Below are positions 43,592 to 46,512 of a stretch of 46,512 bases of DNA, piece by piece. Within the stretch, counting starts at the first letter, position 1, and each line of letters starts with the position of its first letter. Under the pieces are notes generated by a model. That model was not told the DNA's origin. It saw only the letters and a program-made list of their open reading frames with translations, and searched no databases. A program made the position numbers and the translations under genes. The DNA is from Rhodospirillaceae bacterium (GTDB lineage Bacteria > Pseudomonadota > Alphaproteobacteria > UBA8366): the NCBI GenBank assembly GCA_002724395.1, contig PBOR01000017.1, forward strand, positions 1-46,512. Reading direction: 5' to 3'.

Positions 43592-45187
43592 ATGAAGCGA
43601 TTGTTCAATCTTGAATGCCCTACGGGAGGGTTTACCGCCGTGCTAACGCACGTCAGGGTGTCTGTTCTTATCACTTCCTTGACTTTTGCGGGGTTGAGCA
43701 CCTCGTGCGTATCCCATAACCAACAATATTCTGCTTCAACCGCGAACCTCCGACTAAAAATGTTAACAGCTGTACTCAACGACATCGACCACGTCTATCT
43801 GCATGACCGCAATATTTCGCACCTCTCTATTGCAGCCATTGAGGGATTAAAACAGATCGAGCCGGGCTTGAGCATTACGCAGTATGATAAAACTATTACG
43901 GCAAAAATTAGCACGGTAACGATAATTTCAGATGAGATGCCTTCTACCCCATCAGGCTGGGCAGACTTCATCGTTCAGTTCCTCAACCGCGCCGAACCAT
44001 TTTCTTACGCCCTGGAGAAAGCTTCCGACGAACAGCTCTTTAGCGCCATTTTCAACAGCATAACCCTCAAACTTGACCGCCACTCACGCTATGCATCAGC
44101 TAAACAGGCGGCAAAAAATCGCATTAAAAGGCGCGGCTTTGGCGGTATAGGCATAGAAGTTAAACCGAATGTACGTGGAGCAAGAATAGTAAAAACGCAT
44201 AAACAATCACCTGCTGCGGAAGCCGGCCTTAAAGCTGGCGACGTTATTATCAGTATTGGCAATAACGAAATTAGTGGCATGTCATTGGATAAAATCCGCA
44301 GGCTAATTGAAGGCCCTATCAACGTCCCGGTCTCTCTTCGGATCTATAAAAACGAAAACACGCCAGCTAAACGGTATCTACTCGACCGCACTCGCATAAT
44401 CAGGAAAACAGTTTACGCTACTTATAATCAAGGGATCGGCGTTTTCCGAATTAGTCGCTTTAATAAAGACACAACATCATCGCTCAAACGCGAAATTAAA
44501 AAAGCACGCCGTAACTATGGTAAAAAGATGCAGGGCGTAGTCATAGACATCCGTGATAACCCTGGTGGATTACTAGATCAAGCGGTAGATGTTGCCGATC
44601 TATTTCTCAATAAGGGCCCTATCATCGCAACGCGTGGTCGACACAAAAATAGTATACAAAAATTTAAAGCTACGCCAGGCGACATAATCGCCGGCTTACC
44701 ACTTGCTATACTCATGAACGGTGCGACAGCGTCCGCAGCGGAAATTCTTGCAGCCGCTCTTCAAGACAACGGACGTGCCGTCCTCGTAGGCTCATCAAGT
44801 TTTGGCAAAGGCACGGTGCAAACCGTTTTACGACTGCCCAATGACGGCGAAATAATTTTAACCTGGGCAAGAATAGAAGCGCCTTCGGGATATGCTCTAC
44901 AGACACTCGGTGTGTTACCGACCATTTGCACAGTTGGTAGATTAAACGCTTCGGCGATTGTCAACCAGTTTCAGAAGGTTGAATTTAAGCGTTCACGCAA
45001 ACAGCTGCGCCTCCGTCGTAATGCCGACTTCAAAAATGCCAAACAACGCGACCACATAAAAAAATTCTGCCGATGGCAACCGGATATAAATGTTACTCCC
45101 GACCGCCTCGTTGCAGAATTAATATTAAAAGGCCAAGGTCGATACGCTCAAGCTACTAACCTCGCCCGAATTCCTCCAGGGAGTTAA
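43592..45187 (+). CDS. S41-family (carboxy-terminal processing) peptidase
   Basis: 531 residues. A hydrophobic export segment (about 20-38) ends in LSTSC, a weak lipobox, so it is probably secreted or a lipoprotein. A PDZ domain spans about 185-270 (GFGGIGIEVKPN, SPAAEAGLKAGDVI). The peptidase core has VVIDIRDNPGGLLDQAVD, the nucleophile in NGATASAAEILAAALQD, and Lys/Gln in SFGKGTVQTV. CtpA-type enzymes trim C-termini of envelope proteins. It is longer than usual at both ends. It sits about 100 bases after rnr and is coupled to the NUDIX gene. Confidence 0.92.
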   Translation: MKRLFNLECPTGGFTAVLTHVRVSVLITSLTFAGLSTSCVSHNQQYSASTANLRLKMLTAVLNDIDHVYLHDRNISHLSIAAIEGLKQIEPGLSITQYDKTITAKISTVTIISDEMPSTPSGWADFIVQFLNRAEPFSYALEKASDEQLFSAIFNSITLKLDRHSRYASAKQAAKNRIKRRGFGGIGIEVKPNVRGARIVKTHKQSPAAEAGLKAGDVIISIGNNEISGMSLDKIRRLIEGPINVPVSLRIYKNENTPAKRYLLDRTRIIRKTVYATYNQGIGVFRISRFNKDTTSSLKREIKKARRNYGKKMQGVVIDIRDNPGGLLDQAVDVADLFLNKGPIIATRGRHKNSIQKFKATPGDIIAGLPLAILMNGATASAAEILAAALQDNGRAVLVGSSSFGKGTVQTVLRLPNDGEIILTWARIEAPSGYALQTLGVLPTICTVGRLNASAIVNQFQKVEFKRSRKQLRLRRNADFKNAKQRDHIKKFCRWQPDINVTPDRLVAELILKGQGRYAQATNLARIPPGS

Positions 45188-45193
45188 ATTTAA

Positions 45194-45880
45194 ATGTCAA
45201 AAAAGATCAAGAAACCCGCCGAACCAAGAGATGCGGCTAGCCTGATCATGCTGAAAGGTTCACCAAACGACCCCGTGGTTCTCGTAGGTCGACGTCCAAA
45301 AGAAGCCCGGTTTATGCCCAGTGTGTGGGTATTCCCTGGCGGTGCTGTCGAAGAAGCGGATTTCCAATTACAAACACCTCACGGCTTGCGTGAAGACGTT
45401 CTAGCGCGGCTGACAAGGACAACAGCACCTGAGCTTGCTCACGCACTCGCATGGACAGCGCTTCGCGAAATGCGCGAAGAAACAGGCTTACTGCTTGGAA
45501 AAGTGGGCGACGATAATAGCGCCACTGAGAGTGAGGCTCACGAGGCATACCAAAAAGCCGGCCTAGTTCCCAATCTTACCGCCTTAGACTACCTAATGCG
45601 TGCCTGCACGCCGGAATATCAACCCATTCGTTTTAATACGCGATTTTTTGTCGCTGACGGCTCACTAACTAGCAGTGATATTTGGCAAACATCAGAATTA
45701 GAGGAAATACGCTGGGTTCAGCTAAACGAGCTGCCGGATATGAAAATTGCAGGTATTACGGGAATCGTCATCAAAGAGGCGCAACAATACTGGCTTAGGC
45801 AACCAGAACCTAATCCCGACCGCAAGGTAATGTTTTTTAGCGCCGATATGGATCACAATCGGATTTGGCACGAGGAATAG
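45194..45880 (+). CDS. NUDIX hydrolase
   Basis: 228 residues. FMPSVWVFPGGAVEEADF starts the domain, and the Nudix box is in AWTALREMREETGLLLG (R-E-x-x-E-E-T-G-L). The long insert and late KEAQQYWLRQPE region resemble the NUDT8/NUDT19-like CoA or ADP-sugar group, but this is only a resemblance. It cleaves a nucleoside diphosphate linked to another moiety. The start lies six bases behind the S41 stop, using GGGAG within that gene's end. Confidence 0.9.
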   Translation: MSKKIKKPAEPRDAASLIMLKGSPNDPVVLVGRRPKEARFMPSVWVFPGGAVEEADFQLQTPHGLREDVLARLTRTTAPELAHALAWTALREMREETGLLLGKVGDDNSATESEAHEAYQKAGLVPNLTALDYLMRACTPEYQPIRFNTRFFVADGSLTSSDIWQTSELEEIRWVQLNELPDMKIAGITGIVIKEAQQYWLRQPEPNPDRKVMFFSADMDHNRIWHEE

Positions 45881-45954
45881 ACTTGACGTAAAGTAAATAG
45901 AGCGGCTATGTCCCATCCCTAATTCATTTGTTTAGCTAGTAATGGAAGAAGAAT

Positions 45955-46122
45955 ATGGCGAAACCAGCGACTATATTGGTCAAGCTCGAAAGCACCGCTA
46001 ACACGGGCTATTACTACGTCACCAAGAAGAATCCAAGGAACCAAACAGATAAAATGGAATTCCGTAAGTACGACCCGGTTGCACGCAAACACGTGCTTTT
46101 TAAGGAAGGTCGTATAAAGTAA
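45955..46122 (+). CDS. rpmG: 50S ribosomal protein L33
   Basis: A 55-residue gene: [18 protein letters not shown], then [11 protein letters not shown] and the [23 protein letters not shown] end of L33. No CxxC pairs, so this is the zinc-free form. A GGAAGAAG site precedes it. It is followed by a strong terminator. Confidence 0.98.
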   Translation: MAKPATILVKLESTANTGYYYVTKKNPRNQTDKMEFRKYDPVARKHVLFKEGRIK

Positions 46123-46146
46123 AAACGCGGGATTTTTCCTACGGAT

Positions 46147-46178
46147 AAAAAAGGGCCGCTTTCAGCGGCCTTTTGTTT
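46147..46178 (+). terminator. rho-independent terminator of rpmG
   Basis: A GGCCGCT/AGCGGCC stem (46154-46160 with 46164-46170), three-base loop TTC, preceded by A-run and followed by TTTTGTTT: a textbook intrinsic terminator. Confidence 0.92.
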
Positions 46179-46363
46179 GCAATTGGCTTTAGCTATCGCC
46201 TGCAATTGAAACATACTCTTCCTAAAGCATTAACCATCAAGCAATTCCGTCAACACTGACTTCTATAAAATTTAGTCCTACTGCATATTCCAGCAGTAAC
46301 CTACAAATAAACCATCTGTTATTAAAGGGCATAGGCTGCTCAATTATGATGACATAGTATTCA

Positions 46364-46512
46364 ATGCTAAACTCCGCAGAAAATTGTAACTTCAAGCTAG
46401 GTGTCGATGTCGGCGGCACGAAAATCGAAATTGCCGCGCTCGATGAAGATGGGAAATTCCTGCTTCGCAGGCGTGCGCCGGCTCCGAAAGGCAACTACTT
46501 TGAAACAATTGA
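46364..46512 (+). CDS. ROK-family sugar kinase, N-terminal part (runs off window)
   Basis: The frame from ATG 46364 stays open to the end of the window, 49 full codons. It reads LGVDVGGTKIEIAALDEDG, the phosphate-1 ATP-binding motif (DxGGTK) of ROK kinases, and then a beta strand with RRRAPAP. Fructokinase and glucokinase members begin the same way. The ribosome site is weak. The rest of the gene is outside the window. Confidence 0.82.
   Translation, partial: MLNSAENCNFKLGVDVGGTKIEIAALDEDGKFLLRRRAPAPKGNYFETI

Noticed and set aside
46237-46494. 85-codon minus-strand frame at the window end
   Set aside because: It is antisense to the ROK kinase start, which has a clear family motif.
1-46512. 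CRISPR array, prophage, IS element or rRNA
   Set aside because: No regularly spaced repeats, integrase, transposase or ribosomal RNA sequence was seen.

Overview
The window looks like chromosome of a Gram-negative, probably marine alphaproteobacterium. Supporting signs are the gatCAB amidotransferase genes, the order ruvX-pyrB-pyrC-plsY-topA-rnr-(S41 peptidase)-(NUDIX)-rpmG, a PyrC paralogue of the ATCase-associated kind, many carboxylic-acid and CoA-type catabolic genes, and strong Shine-Dalgarno sites. No phage, IS element, CRISPR array or rRNA was seen. The only RNA gene found is a tRNA-Ser(GCU). Taxonomy is inferred from gene content and was not tested by a search.

Layout. 1-4344: partial MscS channel, an alpha/beta hydrolase-fold protein without a nucleophile Ser, and a leftward CMD-domain / amidohydrolase / crotonase operon. 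4566-10475: uup (ABC-F) broken by an in-frame amber codon, a PanB-like protein, a four-domain rhodanese, a class IV aminotransferase and arfB. 10604-12800: exonuclease, tRNA-Ser, a YfcG-type GST and a DUF1330 protein. 13001-18653: a one-chain aconitase-family enzyme, an MmgE/PrpD protein and a split UxaA-type (altronate dehydratase family) pair. 18758-23002: a leftward five-gene operon built around two tandem selenoprotein genes. 23244-27848: VOC protein, THI5-like binding protein, PAP2 phosphatase, PrpD homologue and a DUF1624-type membrane protein. 28229-29283: a dienelactone hydrolase-like protein and a small protein. 29364-33309: gatC-gatA-HAD-gatB. 33396-46512: ruvX, pyrB, pyrC, plsY, a TauD-family dioxygenase, topA, rnr, S41 protease, NUDIX, rpmG and the start of a ROK kinase.

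The most notable system is the operon at 23002-18758. In transcription order it holds: (1) a 479-residue protein with an N-terminal thioredoxin-like CPTC domain and a large uncharacterised domain; (2) and (3) two tandem 175-residue proteins, each with an in-frame UGA at codon 95 inside the motif U-G-S-C-T-S-C, read here as selenocysteine (UGSC family); (4) a class II aldolase/adducin protein; (5) a cupin. Both UGA codons are followed at once by the same 7-bp inverted repeat, a possible bacterial SECIS. The U-x-x-C-x-x-C signature recalls the selenoprotein B subunits of glycine/betaine/sarcosine reductases, which take electrons from thioredoxin. I therefore suggest that the operon encodes a thioredoxin-linked selenoenzyme acting on an unknown small substrate. 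The reading of UGA as Sec is well supported by the sequence; the reaction is speculation.

A second theme is the number of enzyme-fold proteins with altered active sites: alpha/beta hydrolase K102 for Ser, crotonase Q136 for Glu, a PanB-like protein without its metal site, two rhodanese domains without Cys, dihydroorotase R64 for His, and an aconitase with Ser at one usual cluster-Cys position.
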